A DNA stretch of 64,000 bases from Hyaloscypha bicolor E (taxonomy: Eukaryota; Ascomycota; Leotiomycetes; Helotiales; Hyaloscyphaceae). A program made the translations under genes and the position numbers. A model generated the notes under the pieces. The model was given only the letters and a program-made list of their open reading frames with translations, made no database searches and had not been told where the DNA came from. Positions 63,885-64,000 of the stretch are shown piece after piece. The stretch lies in the NCBI RefSeq assembly GCF_002865645.1, contig NW_020194619.1:620001-684000 (forward strand), in the 5' to 3' direction. Position 1 is the first letter of the stretch. Every line of letters starts with the position of its first letter.

Positions 63885-64000
63885 ATGTATATCTCTCTTT
63901 TCCCGGCCTCGCTCCTCCTCTCAGTTGCAGCAGCAGCAACAACCATCTCCGGCTCGTCCGCCAGCAGCACAGCATGCGCTGCTCAGCCAGTGATGGACTC
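63885..64000 (+). CDS. Secreted Ser-rich Cys protein, N-terminus only (runs off right edge)
   Basis: Only 38 codons are visible. MYISLFPASLLLSVAAAATT is a typical signal peptide with cleavage likely after AAA; the mature start ISGSSASSTACAAQPVMD is Ser-rich with a CAAQPVxD motif found at the start of small secreted or GPI-anchored Cys-rich proteins of fungi. The start follows a good leader with a TATA-like element about 70 bp upstream. The family cannot be fixed without the rest of the gene. Confidence 0.6.
   Translation, partial: MYISLFPASLLLSVAAAATTISGSSASSTACAAQPVMD

Overview
This 64 kb window is nuclear DNA of a filamentous ascomycete (Pezizomycotina). The protein set and gene style (short 45-120 nt introns with CTAAC/CTGAC-like branch sites) fit a Leotiomycete best, but that placement is an inference from recalled family sequences, not a computed result. 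Genes lie on both strands, mostly as single-copy housekeeping loci, and the window cuts one gene at each end.

Layout. 1-2.9 kb: 5' part of an ISWI-type chromatin remodeler, then a divergent HAPSTR1/DUF4588-like protein. 3.5-9.8 kb: an accessory island with a broken lineage-specific gene, two Tc1/mariner-type TIR elements (one a 915 bp element with a perfect 90 bp TIR and only the DNA-binding half of a pogo-type transposase), and two intact disordered orphan proteins, one of which shares a motif with the broken gene. 10-14.3 kb: AP-3 mu subunit, a DMAC1-like protein, exosome RRP4. 14.5-15.5 kb: a second degenerate TIR element. 16.3-19.8 kb: a convergent zinc alcohol dehydrogenase / membrane-tailed aldehyde dehydrogenase pair. 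20.6-22.9 kb: mitoribosomal mS35 (RSM24) and ALG13. 23.7-25.4 kb: a decay island with a GNAT pseudogene and another broken ORF. 25.8-35.3 kb: MIC12, GT8 glycosyltransferase, an unnamed ascomycete protein, a 2EXR protein, mitoribosomal bL17, UTP25, eIF3f. 35.6-50.6 kb: R3H-SUZ protein, a zinc-knuckle SR-like protein, a small ORF, Cwf18, a PPR protein, an RBR-type RING protein, sedoheptulose-bisphosphatase-like SHB17, EFM6-like methyltransferase. 51.4-64 kb: AXL2-like cadherin-fold membrane protein, an ORF split by one stop, PP2C phosphatase, choline-phosphate cytidylyltransferase, complex I PSST subunit, a Ser-rich small protein, and the start of a secreted protein.

Functional themes are organelle upkeep (mS35, bL17, MIC12, PSST, DMAC1-like, PPR), RNA processing and translation (RRP4, UTP25, Cwf18, R3H-SUZ, zinc knuckle, eIF3f, EFM6) and membrane or lipid metabolism (PCT1, ALG13, the ADH/ALDH pair). 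I see no secondary-metabolite cluster, CRISPR, rRNA or convincing tRNA.

The most interesting signal is splicing. Reading frames and conserved motifs call for three GC-AG introns (ISWI, ADH, PP2C) and one probable U2-type AT-AC intron in the zinc-knuckle gene, where the AT-AC boundaries rebuild a perfect CX2CX3GHX4C motif while the only GT-AG alternative removes its histidine. That is 4 non-GT-AG introns among about 46 modelled here. All gene models were made by eye from the sequence and need transcript support.
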